A stretch of 64,000 bases of DNA. Source: Streptomyces sp. NBC_00442. GTDB taxonomy: Bacteria; Actinomycetota; Actinomycetes; Streptomycetales; Streptomycetaceae. Location of the stretch: positions 4,278,001 to 4,342,000 of the forward strand of contig NZ_CP107918.1 in assembly GCF_036014195.1 (NCBI RefSeq), written 5' to 3'. Below the pieces are notes generated by a model. The model saw only the letters and a list, made by a program, of their open reading frames with translations, ran no database searches and had not been told where the DNA came from. Of the stretch, positions 55,085-63,026 are shown one piece after another. Numbering within the stretch: position 1 is the first letter of the stretch; each line of letters starts with the position of its first letter. The translations under genes were made by a program, and so were the position numbers.

Positions 55085-56247
55085 TGGACCTCACCTACAG
55101 CGAGGAGGAAGAGGCCTTCCGTGCCCGGCTGCGTGCCTGGCTGAGCACGGCCCTTCCCGAACTGCCGCCCAGACCCGACCCGTTGGACTGGCCGGCGCGA
55201 CGGGCGTACGACACCGCATGGCAGCGGATGCTGTACGACGCCGGGTACGCGGGCCTGCACTGGCCCGAGGAGGCGGGCGGCCGGGGCGCCACGCCCACCC
55301 AGCACCTCATCTACCTGGAGGAGACCGAGAAGGCGGGCGCGCCCTACGTGGGCGCCAACTTCGTCGGGCTGCTGCACGCCGGACCCACCGTCGCCGCCGA
55401 GGGCACCCCCGGGCAGCGGGCCCGCTGGCTGCCGCCGGTCCTGCGCGGCGACGAGATCTGGTGCCAGGGCTTCAGCGAACCCGACGCGGGATCCGACCTC
55501 GCGGCGCTGCGCACCCGCGCGGTCCGCGACGGCGACGACTACGTCGTGACGGGCTCCAAGATCTGGACCTCGCACGCCGAAGTCGCCGACTGGTGCGAAC
55601 TGTTGGTGCGCACCGCGCCCATCGCCGAGGACACCCCCAAGCACCGGGGCATCACCTGGCTCGCGATGCCGATGGACGCGCCCGGCATCACGGTCCGCCC
55701 GCTGCGCACCCTCGCCGGCTCCGCCGAGTTCGCCGAGATGTTCCTCGACGAGGTACGGGTCCCCGTCGCCAACCGGGTCGGCGCCGAGAACGACGGCTGG
55801 CGGGTCACCATGGTGACGCTCTCCTTCGAACGCGGCACCGCGTTCGTGGGGGAAGTGGTCGCCTGCCGCAGGACGCTCGCCGAACTCGCCAAGACCGCGC
55901 AACGCAACGGCAGCTGGGACGACAACGCCGTGCGGCGCCAACTGGGGCGACTGAACGCCGAGTTCACGGCCCTGTGGCGGCTCACCCAGTGGAACGTCAG
56001 CGCGTCGCAGCGCGGCGGGGGCGTACCGGGCATCGGGGGCTCGGTCTTCAAGCTCCGCTATTCGCACGCACGTCAGGAGCTGTACGACACCGCCGCCCGT
56101 GTCCTTGGTCCCGGCGCGCTCGACCTCGCCCACGACTGGACCCTGGACCGTCTCTCCTCCCTCTCCTACACCATCGCCGCCGGCACCTCGCAGATCCAGC
56201 GCAACATCGTCGCCGAGCGCATCCTCGGCCTGCCCAAGGGGCGCTGA
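55084..56247 (+). CDS. Acyl-CoA dehydrogenase (large subunit type)
   Basis: A 387-residue FAD flavoprotein. It begins MDLTYSEEEEAFRARLRAWL. Motifs: GLHWPEEAGGRGATPTQHLIYLEE, WCQGFSEPDAGSDLAALRTRAVRDGDDYVVTGSKIWTSHA (flavin and substrate binding), SFERGTAFVGEVV and TSQIQRNIVAERILGLPKG at the end. It starts within the amidohydrolase stop and ends within the next dehydrogenase start. Paired ACADs in this order often form alpha2-beta2 heterotetramers (FadE-type of steroid side-chain degradation), in which only one subunit has the full FAD site. Confidence 0.9.
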   Translation: MDLTYSEEEEAFRARLRAWLSTALPELPPRPDPLDWPARRAYDTAWQRMLYDAGYAGLHWPEEAGGRGATPTQHLIYLEETEKAGAPYVGANFVGLLHAGPTVAAEGTPGQRARWLPPVLRGDEIWCQGFSEPDAGSDLAALRTRAVRDGDDYVVTGSKIWTSHAEVADWCELLVRTAPIAEDTPKHRGITWLAMPMDAPGITVRPLRTLAGSAEFAEMFLDEVRVPVANRVGAENDGWRVTMVTLSFERGTAFVGEVVACRRTLAELAKTAQRNGSWDDNAVRRQLGRLNAEFTALWRLTQWNVSASQRGGGVPGIGGSVFKLRYSHARQELYDTAARVLGPGALDLAHDWTLDRLSSLSYTIAAGTSQIQRNIVAERILGLPKGR

Positions 56248-57104
56248 TGGACTTCCAACTCACCCCGGACCAGATCGCCTTGAAGTCGGGCATGCGCGAC
56301 CTGCTCGCGGCGCGCTTCGACCGGGAGGCGCTGCGGGCGGCCGTGGAACGGCCCGGCCTCGACCGGTCGCTGTGGCGGGCGCTCGGCGATGCCGGGTTCT
56401 TCGCACTGCGGCTCCCCGAGAGCCGGGGCGGCGTCGGGCTCGGACTCCCCGAGGCGGTGCTGGTGTTCGAGGAGGCGGGGCGGGCGCTGCTGCCCGGCCC
56501 GCTGGTGGCCACCCATCTGGCCGCCGGCACCGAACCGGGCGCGGCGGACGGCGAGTCGGTGGTCACCTGGGCGGACGGCCCGCTCACCGCCTGGCTCGAC
56601 GAGGCCGACCACGTATGGGGCGACACCGAAGGCGCCGTCCCGCTGCGCTCCGTCGACCCGCTGACCCCGCTGCACCGCACGCGCGGAACCCGTACGCATG
56701 TGCCCGAAGCGGCCCTGCTCGCCGCGGCGGAACAACTCGGCAGCGCGTCGCGCACCACCGAACTCGCCGTCCAACACGCCAAGGAGCGCATGCAGTTCGG
56801 ACGGCCGATCGGCGCGTTCCAGGCCGTCAAGCACCTCTGCGCCGACATGCTCGTACGGACCGAGGTGGCGCGCGCCGCCGTCTACGCGGCGGCCGTCACC
56901 GAGGATCCCGACGAGATCGCCGGAGCCAAACTCCTCGCCGACGACGCGGCCGTGCGCGGCGCGCGCGACTGCCTCCAGGTCCACGGCGGCATGGGCTTCA
57001 CCTGGGAGGCCGATGTGCATCTGCACCTCAAGCGGGCCTGGGTGCGCGCCGAGCAGTGGCAGTCGGCGGACGAGGCGGCGGAGGTCCTGGCGCGGTCGCT
57101 GTAG
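56247..57104 (+). CDS. Acyl-CoA dehydrogenase (small partner subunit)
   Basis: A 285-residue, shorter acyl-CoA dehydrogenase-like protein starting MDFQLTPDQIALKSGMRDLLAARFD. The N-terminal helical domain and FALRLPESRGGVGLGLPEAVLVFEEAG are kept, the middle beta domain is reduced, and the C-terminal domain retains ELAVQHAKERMQFGRPIGAFQAVKHLCADM and CLQVHGGMGFTWEADVHLHLKRA. The deletion in the flavin/substrate domain suggests a heteromeric partner of the preceding enzyme rather than a stand-alone dehydrogenase. Overlap of one base (TGATG) supports fixed stoichiometry. Confidence 0.87.
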   Translation: MDFQLTPDQIALKSGMRDLLAARFDREALRAAVERPGLDRSLWRALGDAGFFALRLPESRGGVGLGLPEAVLVFEEAGRALLPGPLVATHLAAGTEPGAADGESVVTWADGPLTAWLDEADHVWGDTEGAVPLRSVDPLTPLHRTRGTRTHVPEAALLAAAEQLGSASRTTELAVQHAKERMQFGRPIGAFQAVKHLCADMLVRTEVARAAVYAAAVTEDPDEIAGAKLLADDAAVRGARDCLQVHGGMGFTWEADVHLHLKRAWVRAEQWQSADEAAEVLARSL

Positions 57105-57551
57105 GGCGGCGCGGGACCCCCAAGGGGCCGCCGCCGGGCGCCCGGCCGGGCCGCGGCCGGCGCACCGGGCGGTCACGGTGCGTGGACAAGGGCGGCCCGG
57201 CGCACCCGTCGCGAGCCGGAGTCGGGGGCGCTCTCCGGTACTCTCCGTGGGATGCGAGTGGTGGTGTGGCGCGGTCCTCCCGGTGTTGCCAGTGCGGCGG
57301 CTCCGGGCCCGGGAACGCGCGCCGCCCGCACCGCACGGGCGCGTCGTACGCGCTCCCGTTCGGTTCCCCGCAAAGTGAGCCGCACAGTATGCACCACGCA
57401 TACTCCTTCGCGCTGGAATATGCCCGAAGCGCTTGTTGCGGTGACTGTACGTCAACCATGCTGTCTCCCGGGGGAATCACGTTCCGTGACCCCGATGGTG
57501 GTCCCTGTGAGGCGCGAGGCGATGTGTCCGCCGGTTCGGATGGTGTGAACG
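57105..57551. other. Intergenic region before the HATPase gene
   Basis: 447 bp. The right half (about 57390-57480) is A/T-richer than its surroundings and probably holds the promoter of the gene at 57552. A minus-strand frame from 57459 (MVDVQSPQQALRAYSSAKEYAW) has a weak ribosome site and poor GC at third positions; I do not call it. No hairpin stands out. Confidence 0.4.
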
Positions 57552-58073
57552 GTGCAGGTGCTTCAGGTTCAGTTGGAGGTCGGTCCCGATCCCGCCGAGG
57601 TGGGCCGGGCCCGCAGGTGGGCCCGTTCCAGGCTGGCGGGCTCCGGAATAGGGCTCGATGAGCCGGTCGCCGAGACGTTGATCCTGCTGATCTCGGAGCT
57701 CGTCACCAACGCCGTGGTGCACACGGGCTGTCCGGCGGTCCTGCGGATGCTGCTCGGGCCCGCCGAGGGCGGCACCGTGCGCGTCGAGGTCGCCGACGCC
57801 AGCTGCCGGCCGCCCGAGCCGCGGCACGCGCAGGGCGACGACACCAACGGCCGGGGCCTGGAACTCGTCGACGGTCTCGCCGACCGCTGGGGCTGGCGGG
57901 CCGAGGACGGGGGCAAGGCCATCTGGTGCGAGGTGGACCGCGCCGCGCCCGGCATGCCGTCGGCGCCGGAGCGTTCGGGGCACTCGGGGCTCAAGGAGCA
58001 CCCGAGGCGCATGGACGGGGCGTGCGAGAGTGCGACGTATGTGCCCCCACGCGCTGTCATCAATCGGGCATAA
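57552..58073 (+). CDS. ATP-binding protein, RsbW-like anti-sigma kinase family
   Basis: A 173-residue cytoplasmic protein. GTG 57552. The HATPase_c fold of SpoIIAB/RsbW-type proteins is visible: VGRARRWARSRLAGSGI, ETLILLISELVTNAVVHTGCPAVLRMLL (N-box with ELVTNAVVH), VRVEVADASCRPPEP (G1) and GRGLELVDGLADRWGWR (G2), ending KAIWCEVD. Streptomyces encode dozens of these. Some phosphorylate STAS antagonists and bind sigma factors; most are uncharacterised. It sits alone within a catabolic cluster and seems unrelated to it. Confidence 0.85.
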   Translation: MQVLQVQLEVGPDPAEVGRARRWARSRLAGSGIGLDEPVAETLILLISELVTNAVVHTGCPAVLRMLLGPAEGGTVRVEVADASCRPPEPRHAQGDDTNGRGLELVDGLADRWGWRAEDGGKAIWCEVDRAAPGMPSAPERSGHSGLKEHPRRMDGACESATYVPPRAVINRA

Positions 58074-58401
58074 CCGGCAAATCCTTCAGTGGGTGTTGAC
58101 GGGTGGTGGCGCGCTGATCACCCTGGGACGAGCGATTCGTCGCGAGGGGACGCCGAGGACACTGCACGGCCTCGGCGAGTGCGGGTCGTGGCGCGGCGTC
58201 GGCTTCACCAGGGCGACGCTCCCCCCGGGGTCGGGGGAGCGGAGCGGGCACGCCGCTGCCGGGGTGGCGGCGACGGTGCCGCGCTCGGGGCGCGCACGCG
58301 GCGCCGCCACCCGCGAGGTCCCCGGGCCGCGGCCGTGGGGCCCCCGCCCGGCCGAGGGTGTGGCGGCCCCGCCCTGCCGCCGGGTGGAAGGCGCGCGCCC
58401 G
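58074..58401. other. Intergenic region, nothing recognised
   Basis: 328 bp between the HATPase gene and the convergent cyclase gene. It is GC-rich, with no convincing frame; GCGGCCGTGGGGCCCCCGCCCGGCCGA-like stems near 58330 could terminate. I see no gene. Confidence 0.4.
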
Positions 58402-59328
58402 CTACAGGACGGCCACCGGGGCGACCGGGGTCCCCGTACCGCCGACGAACGGCTCCGGCATCGCGCTCAGCAGGAAGGCGTACCGCGACGCCTCCGCGCA
58501 GGCCGTCGACAGCTCCTCCAAGTTCCAGTTCTGGCCCTGGAGCATCCCCATCTCGACCAGGTCGAGCGCGTGCACCGGCAGCCACAGGTCCTCGATCTCC
58601 GGCGGGAAGATCTCGAACGTGAGGGTGTCGTTGGCGACCGCCGCGACGTCCCGCGCGTGGAACCACTCGGGCGTACGGATGGACAGCCCCGGTGAGGGAT
58701 AGCCGTAGCCGTGCCTGTCCCCGGACAGATACACCTGCATCTGTCCGGTCCGTACGAGAACGACGTCCCCGGCGCGCACGGTGACCCCCGCGAACTCCTC
58801 GGCCTCCGCCAGATCCTCCGGGGTGACCGCGTGGCCGCCCGCCAGGCGGTCGAGGCCCTTGGCGCGGGCCACGTCGAGCAGGACGCCGCGCGAGAGGAGG
58901 TGGCGGGGCTTGTCGATGCCGCTGAACTCGGCGCCCCCGTGCGCGGTGATGGTGGCGGCGGGCCGGCCGTTGTAGATCTTCCCCGAGTGCGAGACGTGGG
59001 TCAGTGCGTCCCAGTGCGTGGCGGCCTGGAGCCCGAAGGTCACCGCGTCGTCGCTGCACGCGACCGTGCCGGGGCCGAAGAGTTCCTGGTTGATCTGGAC
59101 CATGGTGTGCAGCGGATTGACCCGGCCCGGGATGACCCCGGTCTGCACGCCGTCCTGCCGGAGCGGCAGCGCCAGCGGGACGCGGCGCCCGCTGCGGACG
59201 CTCGCGGCGGCCTCGCGCACGACGGCCCCGGTGACGAGGTTGAGGGTGCCGATCTCGTCGGCCTCCCCCCAACGCCCCCAGTTGTTCACGCGTTTGGCGA
59301 TCTCGTGGAACTCGGGCGGCAGTGACAT
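58402..59328 (-). CDS. Cyclase-family metal hydrolase (kynurenine formamidase-like)
   Basis: A 308-residue protein of the cyclase/KynB fold. ATG 59328. Near residue 105 the family's metal motif appears as THWDALTHVSHSGKIYNG (HxxTHxD variant), followed by KPRHLLSRGVLLDVARAKG, VRAGDVVLVRTGQM, GLSIRTPEWFHARDVAAVANDTLTFE and a C-terminal LGMLQGQNWNLEELS-type segment. Members hydrolyse formylkynurenine, cyclic imides or lactones. It is divergent from the SDR gene across 87 bp that contain a CTGACGG-type operator, so it is likely part of the catabolic regulon. Confidence 0.85.
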   Translation of the reverse strand: MSLPPEFHEIAKRVNNWGRWGEADEIGTLNLVTGAVVREAAASVRSGRRVPLALPLRQDGVQTGVIPGRVNPLHTMVQINQELFGPGTVACSDDAVTFGLQAATHWDALTHVSHSGKIYNGRPAATITAHGGAEFSGIDKPRHLLSRGVLLDVARAKGLDRLAGGHAVTPEDLAEAEEFAGVTVRAGDVVLVRTGQMQVYLSGDRHGYGYPSPGLSIRTPEWFHARDVAAVANDTLTFEIFPPEIEDLWLPVHALDLVEMGMLQGQNWNLEELSTACAEASRYAFLLSAMPEPFVGGTGTPVAPVAVL

Positions 59329-59377
59329 ACGCGTCCCTCCCGGGGGCTTGTGGTGGAGTATCCGACCGGTCATAGAA

Positions 59378-59394
59378 TCTAACGGTCCGTCAGA
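59378..59394. promoter_or_regulatory. CTGACGG-type operator 3 (cyclase/SDR divergent promoter)
   Basis: TCTAACGGTCCGTCAGA, a near-perfect 17-bp palindrome, directly after TAGAAT (59373-59378), a good -10 for the SDR gene. Confidence 0.55.
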
Positions 59395-59415
59395 AACCGC
59401 GGGAAGGGGCCGGAC

Positions 59416-60327
59416 GTGGGGAACTTCTTGGCAGGCAAAGTCGTCGCCGTGACGGGGGCGGGCCGTGGCATCGGCCGCGCCGTCGCACACGCCGCGGCCG
59501 CCGAAGGGGCGAAGGTCGTCGTCAACGACTACGGCGTCTCGATCGAGGGCGGCGAGCCGAGCAGCGAGATCGCGGACGGGGTGGTGAAGGAGATCCTCGC
59601 GGCGGGCGGCGAGGCGGTGGCCGTCGCCGACGACATCTCGACGATGGCGGGCGGTCAGCGCATCGTGGACACCGCGCTCGCCCGGTACGGGCGGATCGAC
59701 GGAGTGGTGTGCGTCGCGGGCATCCTGCGCGAACGCATGCTGTTCAACATGGGCGAGGAGGAGTGGGACCCGGTGCTCGCCACGCACCTGAAGGGCACGT
59801 TCACCGTGTTCCGGGCGGCCTCGGCGGTCATGCGCAAACAGGGCTCGGGCACGCTGATCGGCTTCACCAGCGGCAACCACCAGGGCAGCGTCGCCCAGGC
59901 CAACTACAGCGCGGCGAAGGGCGGCATCATCTCCCTGGTGCGCAGCGCGGCGCTCGGCCTGCACAAGTACGGCGTGACGGCCAACGCGGTGGCGCCGGTG
60001 GCCCGCACCAGGATGTCCGCGAACGTGCCCATGGAACTGAAGGAGATCGGTTCGCCCGAGGACGTGGCGGCGCTCGTGGTCTACCTGCTGTCCTCCCGGG
60101 CCCACGAGGAGGGCATCACCGGGCAGGTGTACACGATCGCGGGGCCCAAGATCGCGGTGTGGGCGCAGCCGCGGGAGCTCCGCGCGGGGTACGCGGAGGG
60201 TTCCTGGACGCCGGAGCGCATCGCGGACTTCCTCCCCGGGACGGTCGGGGTGGACCCCATGCCGCTCCTGGCCCAGCTGGAAGCGATGGCCCAAGCCGCC
60301 TCCAACGCCACCCGCCCCAACACCTAA
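59416..60327 (+). CDS. Short-chain dehydrogenase/reductase, 3-hydroxyacyl-CoA type
   Basis: A 303-residue SDR. GTG 59416, GGGAAGGGG upstream. The NAD(P) motif is VTGAGRGIGRAVAHAAAAEGAKVVVNDYG, with Asp after the second strand favouring NAD. VCVAGILRERMLFNMGEEEWD has the substrate loop seen in the hydroxyacyl-CoA dehydrogenase domain of multifunctional enzyme 2. The catalytic Ser, Tyr and Lys lie in GFTSGNHQGSVAQANYSAAKGGIISL. The C-terminus is longer than in simple SDRs. It probably oxidises a 3-hydroxyacyl-CoA made by the neighbouring dehydrogenases plus a hydratase. Confidence 0.87.
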   Translation: MGNFLAGKVVAVTGAGRGIGRAVAHAAAAEGAKVVVNDYGVSIEGGEPSSEIADGVVKEILAAGGEAVAVADDISTMAGGQRIVDTALARYGRIDGVVCVAGILRERMLFNMGEEEWDPVLATHLKGTFTVFRAASAVMRKQGSGTLIGFTSGNHQGSVAQANYSAAKGGIISLVRSAALGLHKYGVTANAVAPVARTRMSANVPMELKEIGSPEDVAALVVYLLSSRAHEEGITGQVYTIAGPKIAVWAQPRELRAGYAEGSWTPERIADFLPGTVGVDPMPLLAQLEAMAQAASNATRPNT

Positions 60328-60409
60328 CCCCCCGGGCCTCCGCCCCGGACCCCGACGCGTTTTCCCACCCACCCGCCCGTGCGGCGAATTGAGAGGCTCG
60401 GCCCCCTGG

Positions 60410-60505
60410 GGCTCCGCCCCAGACCCCGTTCGCGCCTAAAGGGCGCTCGTCCTCAAACTCCCCCAAGGCCTTAAGGGCCAGGGGGGACCCCCATGACGGG
60501 CTGAG
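60410..60505. repeat. Dispersed Streptomyces repeat element, copy 2 (inverted)
   Basis: Reverse complement of 34981-35078 with few mismatches. Shared landmarks include GACGAGCGCCCTT, CATGGGGGTCCCCCC and CTCAGCCCGTCATGG. Confidence 0.8.
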
Positions 60506-60537
60506 GATGCCCATGCGGGCCGGCACCGAGTGGTTAA

Positions 60538-60786
60538 GGGGCGCGGGGAACTGCGCGGGAAGCGAGCACGGCCCGCAGACGAACCAGGGTTTCTAGGGGC
60601 GCGGGGAACTGCGCGAGACGCGAGCACGGTCCGCAGGCGAAAGCGGGGTTGGGGGCGCGGGGAACTGCGCGAGACGCGAGCACGGTCCGCACCCGAACCA
60701 GGGTTTTTAGGGGCGCGGGGAACTGCGCGAGAAGCGAGCACGGTCCGCACACGAAGGCGGGTTTCAGGGGCGCGGGGAACTGCGCG
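60538..60786. repeat. 57-bp tandem repeat array, five copies of the core
   Basis: The core GGGGCGCGGGGAACTGCGCG begins at 60538, 60596, 60652, 60710 and 60767 (periods 58, 56, 58, 57). Each of the first four is followed by a GCGAGCACGGTCCGCA-type block and a GAAnCnGGGTTT block. The core's reverse complement also occurs singly near 34920. Confidence 0.88.
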
Positions 60787-60807
60787 GGATGAGGAGGCAC
60801 CGGCATC

Positions 60808-61980
60808 ATGGACTTCGGCTTCGGCCCCGCCGACACCGCGTTCCGCGAAGAGGCAAGAGCCTGGCTCAGGGCGCATGCGAGCGTGCAACCGCAGGCGTGG
60901 GAAAGGGAGTTGGGCCGGGCAGGATGGATCGGCATGGGATGGGCCGAGGCGGCGTACGGGAACCGGACGGCCAGCCTCACCCAGCAGGTCGTCTGGGCGG
61001 AGGAATACGCCCGCGCCCACGCCCCCACCCGCACCGGCCACATCGGCGAAAACCTCCTCGCCCCCACCCTCATCGCCCACGGCACCCCCGCCCAGAAGGC
61101 CCGCTTCCTGCCCCCGATCGCCCGCGGCGAGGAGCTGTGGTGCCAGGGCTACAGCGAGCCCGGCGCGGGCTCCGACCTCGCCGGCATCCGCACGACGGCC
61201 CGCCGCGACGGCGTTAACGGCGCCAACGGCGGTAGCAAGGGGGGCACTTACCGCGTCACCGGCCAGAAGATCTGGACCTCGCTGGCCCACGAGGCCGACT
61301 GGTGCTTCGTGCTGGCCCGCACCGAGGAGGGCTCGCGGCGCCACCACGGCCTCTCCTTCCTCCTCGTGCCGATGGACCAGCCCGGCAGGATCGAGGTCCG
61401 GCCGATCCGGCAGATGACCGGGACCAGTGAGTTCAACGAGGTGTTCTTCGACGGGGCCGAGGCCCGCGCTGAGCACCTGGTGGGCGGCGAGGGCAACGGC
61501 TGGCAGATCGCCATGGGCCTGCTCGCCCTGGAGCGAGGGGTGTCCACACTGGCCCAACAGATCGGCTTCGCGGCCGAGTTGGAGGGAGTCGTCGCACGGG
61601 CAGTCGCCGGATCAGGTCCCCTCGATCCCGCCCTGCGCGCCCGCATCGCCGCGCAGTGGGCCGAGCTGAAGGTCATGCGCTGGAACGCCCTGCGCACCCT
61701 CGGCGGCGCCGACGACGCCGGGGCGCCCAGCGTGGCCAAGCTGCTGTGGGGCGGCTGGCACCGGCGGCTCGGGGAGCTGGCGATGGCCGTGCGGGGCGCG
61801 GCCGCCACCGTCGGACCGTACGACTGGGACGGCGCGTCGCGACCGTACGAACTCGACGCGCTCCAGCACCTGTTCCTGTTCTCCAGGGCCGACACGATCT
61901 ACGGCGGCTCGGACGAGATCCAGCGCACCATCATCGCCGAGCGGGTGCTCGGCCTGCCCAGGGAGGTCCGTGTTCCGTGA
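60808..61980 (+). CDS. Acyl-CoA dehydrogenase
   Basis: A 390-residue FAD enzyme. ATG 60808 with GAGGAGG upstream. MDFGFGPADTAFREEARAWLRAHA start; ENLLAPTLIAHGTPAQKARFLPPIARGEELWCQGYSEPGAGSDLAGIRTTA, TGQKIWTSLAHEADW and EVRPIRQMTGTSEFNEVFFDGA form the flavin domain. IYGGSDEIQRTIIAERVLGLPREV is the canonical C-terminus. A Gly/Asn/Ser insertion (GVNGANGGSKGGT) sits in a surface loop. The stop overlaps the alcohol dehydrogenase start (GTGA). The tandem repeat array forms its entire upstream region, so its expression could be affected by repeat number. Confidence 0.9.
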   Translation: MDFGFGPADTAFREEARAWLRAHASVQPQAWERELGRAGWIGMGWAEAAYGNRTASLTQQVVWAEEYARAHAPTRTGHIGENLLAPTLIAHGTPAQKARFLPPIARGEELWCQGYSEPGAGSDLAGIRTTARRDGVNGANGGSKGGTYRVTGQKIWTSLAHEADWCFVLARTEEGSRRHHGLSFLLVPMDQPGRIEVRPIRQMTGTSEFNEVFFDGAEARAEHLVGGEGNGWQIAMGLLALERGVSTLAQQIGFAAELEGVVARAVAGSGPLDPALRARIAAQWAELKVMRWNALRTLGGADDAGAPSVAKLLWGGWHRRLGELAMAVRGAAATVGPYDWDGASRPYELDALQHLFLFSRADTIYGGSDEIQRTIIAERVLGLPREVRVP

Positions 61981-63026
61981 GAGGTGTCCTTTTCGACGGG
62001 AAGCAGAGCCAGGTCGTGGACGATCTGGAGATACGGGACCCGGGGCCGGGGGAGGTGCTCGTGGCCATCGCGGCGGCGGGCCTGTGCCACTCGGACCTCT
62101 CCGTCATCGACGGGACGATCCCGTTCCCGGTGCCGGTGGTCCTCGGACACGAGGGTGCGGGCGTGGTGGAGGCGGTCGGCTCCGGGGTCACCCATGTGAC
62201 GCCCGGCGACCACGTCGCGCTGTCCACGCTCGCCAGCTGCGGCGCGTGCGCGGAGTGCGACCGGGGCCGGCCCACGATGTGCCGCAAGGCGATCGGCATG
62301 CCGGGCCGGCCGTTCTCGCGGGGCGGGGCCCCGCTGTACCAGTTCGCCTCGAACTCGGCGTTCGCCGAGCGCACCCTCGTCAAGGCCGTGCAGGCGGTGA
62401 AGATCCCCGAGGACGTGCCGCTCACCTCGGCGGCGCTGATCGGCTGCGGGGTCCTGACGGGCGTGGGTGCGGTCCTGAACCGGGCCCGGGTGGACATCGG
62501 GGAGAGCGTCGTGGTCATCGGCGCGGGCGGGATCGGGCTCAATGTCCTCCAGGGCGCGCGCATCGCCGGCGCCTCCGTGGTCGTCGCGGTGGACACCAAT
62601 CCGGCGAAGGAGCCGCTGGCCCGCCAGTTCGGCGCGACCCACTTCCTGCCCTCGGTCGAGGGGGTGCGCGAGATCCTTCCCCGCGGCGCCGACCACGCCT
62701 TCGAATGCGTGGGCCACCCGGCCCTGGTGCGCGCCGCCGTCGACCTCCTGGACCGGCACGGCCAGGCGGTCCTGCTGGGCATGACCGCCCCCACGGTGGA
62801 GGCGGCCTTCCTGCCCGCGGAGCTCTTCCTCGACAAGTCCATCCTCGGCTGCCGGTACGGGAGTTCACGCCCACAGCGCGACATCCCCCGCTACTGCGAT
62901 CTGTACCGCACGGGGGCCCTGCTGCTCGACGAGCTCGTCACCAGGACGTACCCCGTCGAGGACTTCACCAAGGCGGCGGAGGATCTGCACGAGGGGCGGG
63001 TGGCGCGCGGCGTGCTGACCTTCTAG
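61977..63026 (+). CDS. Zinc-dependent alcohol dehydrogenase (MDR family)
   Basis: A 349-residue medium-chain dehydrogenase. GTG 61977 overlaps the previous stop. Catalytic zinc ligands are Cys in GLCHSDLSV and His in GHEGAGVVEAVG. The structural zinc loop is reduced but has CGACAECDRGRPTMC (four Cys). The nucleotide motif is VVIGAGGIGLNVLQGARIAGASVVVAVDTN, with Asp favouring NAD. SILGCRYGSSRPQRDIPRYCDLYRTGALLLDELVT is typical of the class III-like/mycothiol-dependent subgroup. It may oxidise an alcohol intermediate of the pathway. It ends in a 4-bp tail overlap with the AraC gene. Confidence 0.9.
   Translation: MRGVLFDGKQSQVVDDLEIRDPGPGEVLVAIAAAGLCHSDLSVIDGTIPFPVPVVLGHEGAGVVEAVGSGVTHVTPGDHVALSTLASCGACAECDRGRPTMCRKAIGMPGRPFSRGGAPLYQFASNSAFAERTLVKAVQAVKIPEDVPLTSAALIGCGVLTGVGAVLNRARVDIGESVVVIGAGGIGLNVLQGARIAGASVVVAVDTNPAKEPLARQFGATHFLPSVEGVREILPRGADHAFECVGHPALVRAAVDLLDRHGQAVLLGMTAPTVEAAFLPAELFLDKSILGCRYGSSRPQRDIPRYCDLYRTGALLLDELVTRTYPVEDFTKAAEDLHEGRVARGVLTF

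Larger units (their letters stand above)
60328..60807. other. Intergenic region made of repeats
   Basis: 480 bp without a gene. 60410-60505 is the inverted partner of the dispersed repeat at 34981-35078, and 60538-60786 is the 57-bp tandem array. The ribosome site of the next gene (GATGAGGAGGCACCGG) follows directly. Confidence 0.7.

Noticed and set aside
57028..57480. Minus-strand frame starting MVDVQSPQQALRAYSS
   Set aside because: Poor GC at third codon positions at its start, then Pro/Arg-rich junk; it lies over the likely promoter of the HATPase gene.
60538..60786. 57-bp array considered as a CRISPR array
   Set aside because: The intervening blocks are themselves repeated, so there are no unique spacers and no cas genes nearby.
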